From contig OX485808.1 of assembly GCA_950295325.1 (NCBI GenBank), forward strand, positions 37,778,527-37,842,526: DNA of 64,000 nucleotides, given 5' to 3'. Position 1 is the first letter of the stretch; every line of letters starts with the position of its first letter. The notes under the pieces are model-generated. The model was not told the DNA's origin. It did no database searches and saw only the letters and a list, made by a program, of their open reading frames with translations. This document shows positions 23,830 to 36,649 of the stretch, piece by piece. This DNA is from Polytrichum commune. Taxonomy: Eukaryota > Streptophyta > Polytrichopsida > Polytrichales > Polytrichaceae. The position numbers were made by a program, and so were the translations under genes.

Positions 23830-25231
23830 GAGAGTATGTGGCATTATGGAGGTTGATATTATGGAGTTTAGGGTGTACCAGTAAATGAAGAATGGGGGAA
23901 GAAATTTGCTTAACAATCTTATTGTTGGAAGCATCAATATTAGTCATTTCTCTGGAAAACAATAAACCTTATTTACACAACTTTATTCTTACAGTGAGCC
24001 TCTTCGATTAAAGAAATATATTAAAAAGTATGGCCACAACGCAATGCACGGCTCACGATCATATGCATTATATAGTATTTTCATCCATTGTTTTTAAATG
24101 TAATTGTTATTTCTCGTATTCTTCAAACTATGTTTCACAATACGCAATTTGGACCTTAAGACATAATTTCATTATACAACATCTGAATATGACATGTCGA
24201 TGAACATATACAATCATGATCTTCGACATGAAATCAAGTTATGTCAAGATGCTGGATCCAAATCTTAATGTATGCGTTTCTTGTACTTTATGGCAATTTT
24301 TCTTTTTGTCTGAACAAAATTCCAGCATTCAAAGTCAAACATCTCAAGTTATCCCACCTTAAAGGAACACCTGCAGACCTTGAACTTGGATTAAGGTATT
24401 TGGCAGTTTCAGTTGGTGCCAAGATTTATTGGGCATCACGTCATTTCCCATTTTCGATTCCATGCACAAAATTGCGTCGCATGTCTGCTGTCCTTCTCAT
24501 AGGTGTCTTTCGAGAGGATGTTGCTCGCCGCCTTCGAGCCTGGTCCTCCCACCGAGACGTATGTAAGGTCATGCAGGAGACCATGAGAACCACCACTCGA
24601 CGCCTCAATGATGTCGCCAACATTTGCATAGCATTATGGCGGGGTGTGGTAATCATAAGAACTCTCTGATGTGATGTTTGGCACACTTCAGACGACGCGA
24701 CGTCCTTGTGGGCGGAGGTGGATTGAATTCACTCCCCTCCACCACAATCCATGTGCCTACAGGTGGCCCTTAGGTAGAGCACCGTCATGATGTGCACAAT
24801 GAATTCGCATTCACCTCCAACGTCGGGCGTACGCAATCCACCCGGCGATGTTTTTGGTGGTGCAGTCTTCACTCCACGGCACCCCGCGCTGGCGCTGCAG
24901 AGTCTCCAAATCCTTTTCATGTGGCCTCGTTTTTGTTTTGTTTGTGCATTTCATAACTTCCACCTCTGTATGCATGTGCTAGTGTTATGTTTCTCCACAG
25001 ACCAGGATGTTTGCGGCAATGCAGTGTGTTTGCATGGGAGACCTGGGGCGAGGAGGCTGCTGAACTCCATCGCCGCGCGTGGCGCTCTTGCAGGAGGCAT
25101 GTTCTCTTACCTCATACCACCCTATGTCAGTTCGTGTTGGCTTGTGTTCTTCATGGGCTCCTTGCCCCTTGTAGAGCGTTGTCACGCTCATCCCATGCTG
25201 ATGTTTTGCTTTTGTGGTCGCTTCTTTGTGG
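23830..25231. other. Gene-poor stretch with a GC-richer block
   Basis: The block at about 24440-25210 is richer in GC and codon-like in places, with frames at 24241-24669 and 24787-25287 (plus strand). Neither shows a recognisable domain, signal peptide or splice pattern, and frames overlap on both strands. It could be an eroded gene or a captured fragment. Confidence 0.35.
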
Positions 25232-25974
25232 ATTCACTACTAGAAAATCATGACCAAATCAACAGAATATCAACAGATTTATGTTGATCCGGACACTTCA
25301 ATGACCAATTTCATTGATTTTTGAACTTTTGTAAAAATCAACAGTTTGCTGCCTACTTTTTTGTTGATCTGAATAATACAATGACCAAATCAACAAAAAT
25401 TTTAGTAAATGTGGAATTTTTTTGGAATTTTCTAGAATATTTTTAATCTTTTGTAATTTATGGACTTGTAAGTGTATGGGTGTAGAAATAATTACGAATT
25501 CAAAGGGAAGAAAATATTATAAATAAATAATAATAATAGACGGTAACTAGTAAATGATATACTATAAAAGTAAATTATAATATAAAACCGTAAATAGTAA
25601 ATTATAATTTATAAAATGTAAATTATAGAGAATAAAATATAAATAATAGACAGTATATAATAAATAATGGGAAAAATAACAAACAGTGGAAAATAAACAA
25701 TAAATAATAAATAGTAAATATAAAAAATAAATATTACACAATAATTCCAGACAGTAAATATCAGACAGTAAATAGTCAAAGGAGGCAGTAAATTATATAC
25801 AGTAAATATATACATAAAATATATAGTAAATATATACAATAAATATATATAGTAAATATACAATATAGGAAGGCAGTAAATTATATATTGTAAATATATA
25901 CATCAAGTAGGTAGTAGAGAGAAAATAGTGGCCTTAGTCTAGAAAGGTTTGAAGCACTCTATGTATATCATGTG

Positions 25975-26160
25975 TGATGTGATGACTTCGTGGTTAAGAC
26001 ACATGTGTGGGCGTTACTAGGTGCAAGGTTTAAACCCCTTGGTCACCACCCTTGGCCTTGCCACCTAGGTGAGTGGTAGGTAGTCTATTCTTATAGGTGA
26101 GGTATAGTTGAGGTTTACTTGGGAGGGGTTAGAAGGTGCGGACCTACCAACCATCCATGT
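25975..26160 (+). mobile_element. tRNA-derived SINE-like segment
   Basis: GATGACTTCGTGGTTAAG (A-box-like) is followed by AAGGTTTAAACCCC (B-box-like; the copy in CACTA element 2 reads GGTTCGAACC, the standard B box). A conserved body follows (CTTGGCCTTGCCACCTAGGT, then AGAAGGTGCGGACCTA). The same segment sits at the same relative place in CACTA element 2, so it inserted before the two elements diverged. No terminal duplications of its own were defined. Confidence 0.6.
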
Positions 26161-26237
26161 ATGATTTTTAATGATATATATATATATATATATATATATC
26201 ATTAAATTAAATTATCTCTGAACTATCTATATATATA

Positions 26238-27747
26238 GGGGATTGATATTTCCACACCTTTTTGCCGGTTCGGTTGCCGTATCACTGAGGCGCTATATAT
26301 GAGATTCTTCATGGTGCGTCCGGACCGTTGATCCACCAAGGCCCATCCAAGGGCCTCAATGATCCTAGGTGGCGGTGGGGTGGGAGGCGGTGGTGGTGTT
26401 GGCCACCAAGGCAGGGTGGGGCCATGGGCCTCATGTCTTTTTTGGGGAGGCCAGATTTGCGGTGGTGTCGGGCCTAGTGGCTAGGCGGGCCCAGTGGCTA
26501 GGCCTACTTATTATATAACTAGTTGGTTACCCTTACTCTACTTACTAAATAACTAGTTGGTTAGCCTTACTCTACCTACTAAATGACTAGTTGGTTACCC
26601 TTCATCTACTTACTAAATGACTAGTTGGTTATCCTTAGTCTACTTACTAAATAACTAGTTGGTTATTTTTTCTTTACTAGTTTTGTAGTGTGAATCTAGT
26701 TGGTAGAAGTTGGAGACATGAAAAATGAACCAAATTAACAACCACATACCTTAGAGTTTAGCCCTCTCCAATACTTTATCGCATCAAAGCCTTGTCCCGG
26801 AATTGATAGGAACTCGTACCCATTAATGTAGATGGGTCTTAAATGGTTAATTTTCAAACTAGCCTATTTATGGCATGATATGAAACAAGTAGGTTAGTAC
26901 GAGATGGTTAGCAAATCCAAATCAAAATTTAGGAGCTCATATGAATATCTTAGTCATTATCAAACTGAAGATTATGGTGTCAATAATGATCATATAGGTG
27001 TTCATACCTAACTTCAAGACTTACACATATACCACTCAAATATACATGTTCAATTAAGAAGAGTGACCACGAAAGGCCCATATACATTTGTAAATAATTG
27101 TATCATACTTAGTGTCACCTACATTACATAATCTATGTATCATCCCTATTGACAAGCAAATCGAATATTTTCATCCGGAAATGTAATGCCTCTAATGACA
27201 TTACCATTATGTTGTAATTCTATACTATATGATTGTGGATAGTCTTCTTCCTTGCAATGGTTGTAACATGATAGCCTACCAAAATACCAAGTAAGGGTAA
27301 CCAACTAGTTATTTAGTAAGTAGACTAAGGATAACCAACTAGTCATTTAGTAAGTAGATGAAGGGTAACCAACTAGTCATTTAGTAGGTAGAGTAAGGCT
27401 AACCAACTAGTTATTTAGTAAGTAGAGTAAGGGTAACCAACTAGTTATATAATAAGTAGGCCTAGCCACTGGGCCCGCCTAGCCACTAGGCCCGACACCA
27501 CCACAAATCTGGCCTCCCCAAAAAAGACATGAGGCCCATGGCCCCACCCTGCCTTGGTGGCAAACACCACCACCGCCCCCCACCCCACCGCCACCTAGGA
27601 TCATTGAGGCCCTTGGATGGGCCTTGGTGGATCAACGGTCCGGACGCACCATGAAGAATCTCATATATAGCGCCTCAATGACACGGCAACCGAACCGGCA
27701 AAAAGGTGTGAATCTAGCCAAAAAAATGTGTGGAAATATCAATCCCC
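26238..27747. mobile_element. Long-TIR (MULE-like) element nested in CACTA element 1
   Basis: The two ends are inverted copies of each other over about 450 bp (26238-26690 and 27285-27747), beginning GGGGATTGATATTTCC. The right arm has about 20 extra bases near its end. The flanks are TA-rich (TATATATA and TATGTATA), so the target duplication is only suggestive. The spacer of about 600 bp shows no ORF. Long inverted repeats starting with G suit Mutator-like elements; a foldback element is the alternative. Confidence 0.75.
26500..26675. repeat. ~40-bp tandem repeats in the left TIR
   Basis: Four to five copies of a unit containing AACTAGTTGGTTACCCTTAC and CTACTTACTAAAT. The same array lies inverted at about 27288-27452 in the other arm. 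Such subterminal repeats are candidate transposase-binding sites. Confidence 0.85.
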
Positions 27748-28239
27748 TATGTATATAAATAAAGTAAGTTTAAAAAAAAAAAAATCTTTTTGTGACGAGA
27801 TCAACAGAAAAAATCAACAAAATCATGTCCAGGTCAACGCGTCCTAAGTAAGAACAACGACCAACGCCTTTCTGTTGATTTTTTGTTAATCCGGACGTAG
27901 AATTTCTACTAGTAATTGGCTGTATGCGTTCGTGTAAGTACCGGCATGCCACATTGGAACCGACATCAAGGTTCGCTTTTCTCCGCACCCCTTGGGAGCA
28001 ATTTCCAATCCCTTTCATGTGCGTCATTTCTTGCACATTCCTAGGTTCTTGTGTTTCCGCCAATCTGCATCCTCCTTCTCCCCAGTTGGTGAGTTATCAT
28101 GTCCCCCTGTTGCATGTGGCAGTTCCTTCCACCCAATCATGTTTTCCACCTCGCTGGATGTTCAAGCATGTTTTTGCATTGTTTATGCTGTTCATGTTTT
28201 AAATTCCAGGCTAGTTCTACATGCATTCGAGAGAAGGGC

Positions 28240-29958
28240 CACTACTAGAAAATCATGACCAAATCAACAGAAAATCAACAGATCTATGTTGATCCGGGCA
28301 CTGCTATGACCAATTTCATTGATTTTTGAGCTTTTGTAAAAATCAACAATTTGTTGCCTATTTTTTTGTTGATATGAATAGTACAATGACCAAATCAACA
28401 AAATTTTAGTAAATATAGAATCTATTAAAAATTAGACAGTCAATAGTAAAATGAAGGCAGTAAATTATATATAGTAAATATATATATCAAATATTTATTG
28501 TAAATATATACATTAAATATATACATCAAGTAGGTAGTAGAGAGAAAATAGTGGCCTTAGTCTAGAAAGGTTTGAAGCACTCCATATATATCATGTGTGA
28601 TGTGATGACTTAGTGGTTAAGGCACATGTGTGGGTGTCACTAGGTGTAAGGTTCGAACCAGTGTTGAACGGGTATGTTGTAAAGTGTATACAAGGGAGGC
28701 CTGGTTTTTGAAAATTTCTTGGAAATGTAGAACATCGAGGTATTGATATTACAAAGGTTTTGTATTTTCAAGGTAGGGTATGTGTATGTGGTATTGTAAA
28801 ATTTCTTGAATTTTAGGGTACGTGTTATGGTGTGAGATTTTTTCATATACCAGGGTGTCCAGTGCAAGGGTATGGTATGTCATTTTAAGGTTTTTAAGAG
28901 AGAATTTAATTAATTAATAATTTAACAAAAAATAAAATAAAAAATCCAAAACAGATGAAGCATGAACTTGAGCAAACTGATCAAATTGAATCATGATTTG
29001 AATTTATCAAATTGTCATGCTTGACTAAGTATTGAATCGGATCAACATGGACTACTTCGACCAACATCAGTTTAATCAAACAAAGTTGAATTGATAAAAA
29101 ACAATCAAACAATGCCCTCAAGCTAAATCTCACTCTAGCTCACCCGCTGCAATCAACTCCTCTTCACTAAACTTGTTTAGCAAACACAAACCCTAGTTGT
29201 TATATGAAGTTGGTGCTTCAAGCAAAGACAAAACAAAATTACCTCTTCTTGAAGGTGCAACACCCTCTCTCCCACATTAATCAACGTTGTTAGCTTAACC
29301 CCAGCAACAAAGCTCCACTACTTGTAGTACGCTGTGCACACAACAAACCCGTACATTGCCGGAAGCAGGCATAATGAACAAAGACGTGCATGCTTAAGGG
29401 TTTCCAAGCTCATCGTTGAGCAAGGTACGGGTTAGTGACCAGGTTTAGGGTTGGCAGTGAGTCCAGGGCCCGGGTATGAACCTGGTATTTGCGCACTGTT
29501 TGGTAGTTCAAGCTGGTATCACAAACCAGTGTACATACCCTTTTACAGACCCGTGTGCGGGACAGATACCCGTTCAACACTGGTTCGAACCCCTTGGCCA
29601 CCACCACCCTTGGCCTTGCCACCTAGGTGAGTGATAGGTAGTTTATTCTTATAGGTGAGGTATAGGTTGAGGGTTATTTGGGAGGGTTTAGAAGGTGCGG
29701 ACCTACAACCATCCATGTATGATTTGTAATGATATATATATAAATAATTAAATTAAATTACCTCTAAAATTTATTTATTTATATATATATATGTAATAAG
29801 GTTTTTTTTTTAAATAAATCTTTTTGTGACCAGATCAACAGAAAAAATCAACAAAACTGTGTTACATCATGTCCAGGTCAATGCGTCCTAAGTAACAATG
29901 GCGACCAACGCCTTTCTGTTGATTTTTTGTTGATCCGGATGCAAAATTTCTACTAATG
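28240..29958 (+). mobile_element. CACTA-type element 2, non-autonomous, with nested hAT
   Basis: It begins CACTACTAGAAAATCATG and ends ATTTCTACTAATG, with the 3-bp duplication GGC (28237-28239 and 29959-29961). Its ends and SINE-like interior match element 1, which lies about 320 bp upstream in the same direction. Without the nested hAT it would be about 0.8 kb, a deletion derivative. No coding frame. Confidence 0.85.
28659..29582. mobile_element. hAT-type element inserted in the SINE B box
   Basis: The 924-bp insert begins CAGTGTTGAACGGGTAT and ends ATACCCGTTCAACACTG, a perfect 17-bp terminal inverted repeat. The flanking 8-mers are both GTTCGAAC (28651-28658 and 29583-29590), an exact hAT duplication falling in the SINE B box. 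The interior is A/T-rich without a transposase frame. Clean ends suggest it is the youngest of this nest. Confidence 0.92.
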
Positions 29959-30069
29959 GGCGGCAAAAATGTCCTGGACCTACTTCCAACTAACACGCTT
30001 AGTCGCACCTACTGTCGACACAATTGGGCACTCGAGAAGCTAGGATATTTTGGGAATATATGTATGGCA

Positions 30070-30966
30070 ATACATGTTTATAAGTCATGAAAACAGGTTT
30101 TTGTGAAGTCTTTAATGCCAACTGATGCTATCTCATACTCAAGTGCTGGAACAACAACTACTTGTCGTGTTGCCCATTCAGAAGTTTGGGGGGCTGAATC
30201 CTTTTCTTAATGTTTTTTTGTAGGGTTGCTTTTGCTTCTTGTACTAATGTTGTTTTTTTTGGTTGTTCTTGCTCGTGTGGTTGATAGTTGTTGGGATTTG
30301 TTGAAGCTATTGCAACTGGTATGCATCCTTTCCAAAGCTAACTTTGAACCTTCTATTTTGTTATTATATTTTTTTTGCTTGGGAACCTACATGTATTGTC
30401 AAGGGAGATGTATGCAACAAAGTCACAACAGTCAATCACATGTTGTTTTTCAATTGCTTTCCTACTTCCACAAGTGTTTGCATGATGTGTAATATCTTGT
30501 GTAACAAGAGTTAGCTACACAAGAGGTTGCCGACTGTATGGGATGAGGGTAAGGCAGCCTATATGTTTATAAGTCATGACAAGAGGTTTTTGTCAAGTCG
30601 TGAATGTGAACTGATGCTATCTCAAACTCAAGTGTTGGAACAACAACTACTTGTCGTGTTGCCCATTCAGAAGTTGGGGGGCTGGTCCTTTTCTTGATGT
30701 TTTTTTGTAGGGTTGCTTTTGCTTCTTGTACTAATGTTGTTCTTTTTGGTTGTTCTTGTGTGTGTGGTTGATAGTTGTTGGGATTTGTTGAAGCTATTGC
30801 AATTGGTATGCATCCTTTCCAAAGCTATCTTTGAACCTACTTTTTTGTTATTATTATTTTTTTGCTTGGGAACCTACATGTAGTGTCAAGGGAGAGGTAT
30901 GCAGCAAAGTCACAACAGTCAATCACATGTTCTTTTTCAATTGCATTCCCACTTCCACAAGAGTTA
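30070..30966. repeat. Tandem duplication of ~410 bp at ~490-bp spacing
   Basis: About 30070-30490 recurs at about 30556-30966. Shared landmarks are ATGTTTATAAGTCATGA, CAACAACTACTTGTCGTG, GTTGCCCATTCAGAAGTT and GGGAACCTACATGTA. The copies differ by scattered substitutions and small indels, so the event is old. Short frames in both copies (30226-30492 and 30831-31031) are not recognised. Confidence 0.8.
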
Positions 30967-31197
30967 TATATGTAGTCCATATACGCATAATTGGCCACCT
31001 ACCTTTTTTAACAACAATTGTATGTTATTAATCTTCTTAAATGCACCAAAATTATTAATCTTCCTTTGGTATAATGCTACTAGACATAAACATTGACAAA
31101 ATGCAACATAATGATGACAACTTTTTGTCTTGAAGAACCATCTTGCCTTTGACACTTCATTTCTTGAAAAAAAACTGGGATGTTTCAATGATCATGT

Positions 31198-34100
31198 GTC
31201 ACTGCATGCATGCTCAAAGATTGGATAAGTGAGGTCAATAATTTGTTTGGTAGATCTAGTCGTGACGAGTGATTAGGAAAATCTTACACATGGTGTATTA
31301 TTCTTTGTGAAATAGAGCAATACAATTCATGAAATTAATTTTGTGAAATTGTGAATATGGATACCAAATCATGAAGTTGTTCACAACATGCAGTGAAATT
31401 AGTTGAAAGTTCAAGTTAAATTGGTCGTCTATATAGTGAACTTGGTTGACGATTCCAATGAAACTGGTAGAACCTAAGGCTAAACTGGTTTGTAAAATCA
31501 TGAAATTGAGTTTGCACTTCTGTGAATTCATCTTACCAAAGGAGTAAAATATAGCACCCTATCTATATGTTGGATAGATGTTGAACCTTCCATGCATTTA
31601 CATAGGTCGGTTCAGCTTTCAACAATTTTATAGTAGAAAATGCTTGCAATGATGACATTAACCCTTTAGAGGGTTGTAGGGATCCAAAATTGACTGATGC
31701 GGTCAAATATTAGACCTCAAAATACATATGTTGGTGGACTTTGAGGAATCAAAATATAAAAAAGTTCATGTGAGGTGTTGTGCATGTATCACATGTGCTT
31801 CAATGAAGCACATTGGTGCATTAGAATAGTAGAGGTGCCTATTCCCGATCAAGACCCCATCGGCAAACTATAGGGTACCCGTAATTTCAATCAAGCTAGT
31901 TTAAGGAATAAAATTACCAAAAATTTGCAATGTTTCTACACAAGAAAATTTTGCACTACTTTATACTTCTCTAGATCTGGCATATAATCTCTTAAGTGAT
32001 ATGTTATGGGCACCTCTACTCTACCTGCAACATATATACCACCTTTGTATTAGTTTGTGTACAAGTTCCTATCACCTAACGCAATATCTTTGGTCAAGCA
32101 ATCACACAATTGTCATTAGAAAACTATTGGCAAAAATTATCAGGTTTATGATGAGAAAAAATAAACGACTACACTGATTATCCTAACTGGTGAGGGAGGA
32201 CTACTAGTGAATGTGGGAAATTAATGAAGGTGATACTAAAATTCTTTACGTTATGAAATTAGTGTCACCAAAAGAATTATAAAACAATTTTACAAAGACA
32301 AGTGCTTTGAGGTTTGTAAGTTAAAGCATGTAGTTGATTACATGAATGTTTATATAGAGGGTGTGAGGGATTGAAGTAATAAGATAGGTTTCATCTTGCT
32401 TGGTTGTTCAAAAAACACCATTTTAGTTTATTCTCTAGAATGCTTTGGATTGTTTATTGTGGAGATTGTTTATCTTCCACCTTATCAACATGGACAAATG
32501 GATGGGGTATCAATAAAAAGGAAATGACTTCTAGCATGAGGTCTATTGTCCAACATTGTATGATATAGGAATGTATGGCCTCAAGATCTTTATGATTAAT
32601 TAGAAATGTAAGTTCCATTGGGAAGATACTATAAGTAGGATTTGAGCAAATTTGGGCAAAAGACTGAGATTTTCAAAATGTTAGATTGTATACATTAAGA
32701 ATTTTAACCTCATTTTCAGAACATGCAAATTGAAAAACAAAATACTTGGGAGAAGGAAACTAGAGTCTAGAAGAAACATGATGGGCGCCCTAATTATACA
32801 TACTCTAAAAAGAAATGTGAAAAGGGAAGTTACCACTCTTGATGTGTGTTTTTCACAAATAGCATTATGTGTATGCCACACAAACATGTTCATAACAAAA
32901 AGATTTAGTTTACAAGGGGCAAAGTTGCCTTGCATTAAAACCCAAGAACCACATGCGTTTGCAACAAACTCTAAAAAGCCCCTATTTATAATTTAATTGG
33001 ATTTTTGGATTTTTGGGGTAATATCAAGCAATACACATACAATTTCAATGATAAAAATACAATCGACAATATGTATACATAAAAAAAATTACATTCATAT
33101 ATAGTCATTAACATAACTATACAAATATGCTTTTGAATAATAATGAACCCCTATCATATGTATAATGTAAAACCTAGCATTCATTAATAAAGTTGTTGAA
33201 GAATTTTCAATCCCCTAGATATAACTCATAAACATCTAAGTCTACAATATATATGTCATAGAAACTAAAGCAATTATTATTTCCAAATCTAGCATCAAAT
33301 GATCTGTAAGATCATAAGTTCACTTATTGTTGGTTCCACCCAAAGATTACCAAATTTCTGCGCATCCTTGAAACCCTCTCCCAACAAATCAAACCTTAAT
33401 TGGAGCTAATTTTCTTGGTCTACCATGTTTTTCTTGACAATTCTAGTTTCAAGTGTGGTAAAAAAACAAACACTCCACAATCACAACCAAGATTCAATAT
33501 AGTATCATGACTTGCAGTAGTAAGGAGTTTAGGCTTCATATAGAATATGTTGGCCTTAATTTGCATCACTCGATCTTTAGATAAAGTTGGATTGCCATTC
33601 GATTGACTAACAAGTGTACTTTTGAATATTGTAGACTCCTCTACCTCTACATAAGTCATGATGGACTTTACATTAGATTGAGAGGGCATGTCAACAATTT
33701 TATGTTCATCAATTAGAACATCCAAGGCATGTCGAAGCTCACCTTGCAACTCCACATCTTCATATAAACCATTTTCAACTTGCGAATGCATCAATTCCAT
33801 CTTTATGACAACATCCTTGCACGTTTTTGAATTATCTTCTCCAATATTACAATTTTACTTGTCACCACCTTATGCATTAGTATCATCAATCAACGTGTGA
33901 TCATAATCACTCTCCTCATCCTCCTCCATGCTTCCAAATAAAGGAGCCTCAATATGTGACCCTACCAGTTGTATATTTCCAAGAGGTCCTTCCTCCATAC
34001 ATGCACATAACTACGAGTTACAATTTGTGTAGCATATGTATACGTAGTATGGAAAAGTTCAAATTAATACCCCTTTTGTGCACTCATGTATACTTACACA

Positions 34101-34782
34101 TGTTATGAAAGGGGAAATCTGCCATTCTTGGTCATAGTGTCCACCAATAAAACTACATGTATACAATTTCATCATTACCAGTAGTCATGCATAAGTCTAG
34201 ATCATTTCATCAACACATTATTTCTTGTCCTCAACCCAAAATTTGTCAAGACAAACCACACATTCAGACACATCCCCCTCACTTAGAAAATGTCATATGA
34301 CTCAACATATTGTCTCCAATAATTCTAAATGTTGTGCATGTGATTTCATCTTGATGAAAATCACATTAGATAACGGCCATTGGATGGACCCAAGTTACGA
34401 CCGCCTATTGCTTAGTTTGGGCCCACCCAATGGCCAATATCTAGTAAAAACTTATGGTTTTCTAGACTTGGAATGGAAACCTTTTCCGTTTTATAGTTCC
34501 AGGACACACCAAGTGCATGAGGTATGGATGTTGGAACATGTGATTACTTCATAGAGTTTGATTGAAGTAGACGTGCCTAATTCGGTTAGTTATCGTAATC
34601 AGACACCTATATTTGAGTGGTATGTGGTTAGGCATGGCTCCAAGAACCGACACCAAAAAAACATGTGTTAAAAGGAGGTTGGTCAAAATATGATAAACCA
34701 TTCAAAGTTCAATAGTCAACATAATTTGGGGTGGGGGAGACTTATATGACCGTTTATTGAGCATGAGAATTTTCATTCTGAT
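31198..34782. repeat. Dispersed repeat, long copy (about 3.6 kb)
   Basis: The ends match the short copy at 6862-7702: 31198-31274 corresponds to its start and 34022-34782 to the rest, while 31275-34021 is present only here. The interior is A/T-rich. On the minus strand 33420-33800 is open for 126 residues with an acidic, Glu-rich start, not recognised. A sub-segment (about 32940-33330) is related to 41440-41820, sharing CCCCT, TATATGTATAAT and GATCATAA landmarks. It is probably a transposon of unclear class, and the shorter copy is its deletion derivative. Confidence 0.6.
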
Positions 34783-34784
34783 AA

Positions 34785-36645
34785 CAAATAAGATATTCAT
34801 ATGAGCTCCAAAATGAAGAAAGTGACTACGCCTTGACACGGGTTTGCTAACCATCTTGTACTAATCATGTGTTTCATATTCTAGGAGAAAGTGGGCTGAT
34901 CGGAAAAAAATAATAATATGAGACTCATCGACCTTATTCATGTACTGAAGGTGTTGGTGGGAAGATCTCCATAAATGCCTAGAGAAGATCCGGGGTCTTG
35001 GATCCATACAATTGTTTCCACCCCATTTCTACCATGACAAGAGAATTAGTGTGATTCACACTATTTAACTTCACATTCATTTTCACCCACACTAATAGGA
35101 CTATTTAGTGTGGTTTCCATCTGGATGATATCCCACCTACTCTCGTCAAAGTCCATGTCGTATTGGGGCCCAAGGGGAGGGGGCCACCCTCTCTTGTGTT
35201 TGGTATATACCATGTGTCGGTTGGGCATTATTATATGGACTAGTGGGGGACTAGTATGTTGGATTCTAAGAATGTTGGAGACCCTTAAATCATGAATGAT
35301 TGCACTTTGATTCGAATTTGATTAGTGAAAAAACAACATGGCCTTTAATTTTCCAACATGCTACATTATTTGTAAATATCATGAAAACACATTATGACGC
35401 CGTCTACAAACCATACAAGCAATTCAAAGACTAACTTAAAATACATAACAATGAAATACTAGCGAGCATATTTAGTGTTGAGAAGCATTACACTAAATAT
35501 GATATTTAGTGTCGCCAATTCTGGTTGTCTTGCTCAATACTAATTGTAAACAGTGGTGACATGTCACCAACACTAAATGTTAACCCAACATCATTTGTCA
35601 TTCCTTGTAAATTTTTTGGGGGATTATGATTTATAGTGTTGCAATTACTGTCACTTACCAAGTGACTTTTCATCCAAATTTCAACCATCCATCATCACAA
35701 GTTGCTGACAAGGGAAGGTAGGGTTTTGGCTAATGGATGAACTCATCCATCAACCATGACAATATTTGTTCACTTGTTCATGAGAAGCATCATCCGAAAA
35801 GTAACCCTAGTGACATTAAATACCATATGACGCTAAATATCATATTTAGTGTAGCCACTCTGAAATAGTATGATCTCGCAAACTAGAAGAATATGACATG
35901 CACATTGTGTCATTTGTGACAAGCACACATTTAGAGGAAATATTTGATCATATCGCTCTTTAAAGTATGTATAATTGGGGATCATTTTTCATACTCTTCT
36001 AGTTTCTTTCTTCAAATAATTTGTTGTGCAATGTGCATGTCTCAACTATGCAAAATATACTCTCAAATTCATTATCAGTTATGAACAATTCTTTTGTCAA
36101 TATTTTCTTTTAAAATCCTAGTTGAATGTACCTCCTTCTACCTAGCGTGTTTGACTACAAAACAAGCAATACTTTGAATATAGTATGCAATACAAACATT
36201 GATGCAAGAATTTTGGTGTTCTCAATATTGTCAATTATTGATTACAATGATTTTGATCATAACATTATTTAACTGAGTTTGTAAACGGGGTAGGGCCGGG
36301 AATAACCTAGATTTTATTCAAAATTATGATTTGTTTATTCACCCAACAAAACATTGCAATGGTAGATTCAAGTTGAAAAACTTGAGTGAAGCGATATATT
36401 GGTATTAGTAGAATGGAACGGTCAATAAGAACTAAATAATATTATTGTGGTCAAAGACAAATTACATGCTACAACATGAATTCTTTATGCAATAATTTGT
36501 TGACAAATGAATGAGTTCACCACTTCATTGAATGATGTTAAACCCCTTCTTTTGTGGTGATGCTTAAATATAAGGTAGCTTATGACATATGCTTTGAGCA
36601 CTATAGGTCTAGAAAGAAAAGAAAAGAAAAATAAACACCCCGTAG
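34785..36645. other. Gene-poor stretch with MITE-like fragments
   Basis: Related short motifs (ATATTTAGTGT and its relatives) occur at 35100, 35490 and 35830, as at 4300, suggesting remnants of a small dispersed element. No frame of coding character was seen. Confidence 0.4.
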
Positions 36646-36649
36646 CAAG

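Larger units (their letters stand above)
25235..27914 (+). mobile_element. CACTA-type element 1, non-autonomous, with nested insert
   Basis: It begins CACTACTAGAAAATC and ends GAATTTCTACTAGTA, a 15-bp imperfect terminal inverted repeat of the CACTA kind, with the 3-bp target duplication ATT (25232-25234 and 27915-27917). Subterminal repeats containing ATCAACAG and TGTTGAT lie at both ends. The interior is A/T-rich (25500-25900) and holds a SINE-like segment and a MULE-like element, but no transposase frame. Confidence 0.88.

Noticed and set aside
24241-25287. Two frames of 142 and 166 residues as genes
   Set aside because: They overlap frames of similar length on the other strand and show no domain or splice support; kept only as a note.
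25600-25870. Minus-strand Tyr/Ile-rich membrane-like frame
   Set aside because: Translation of an A/T-rich, repetitive CACTA interior; composition alone explains it.
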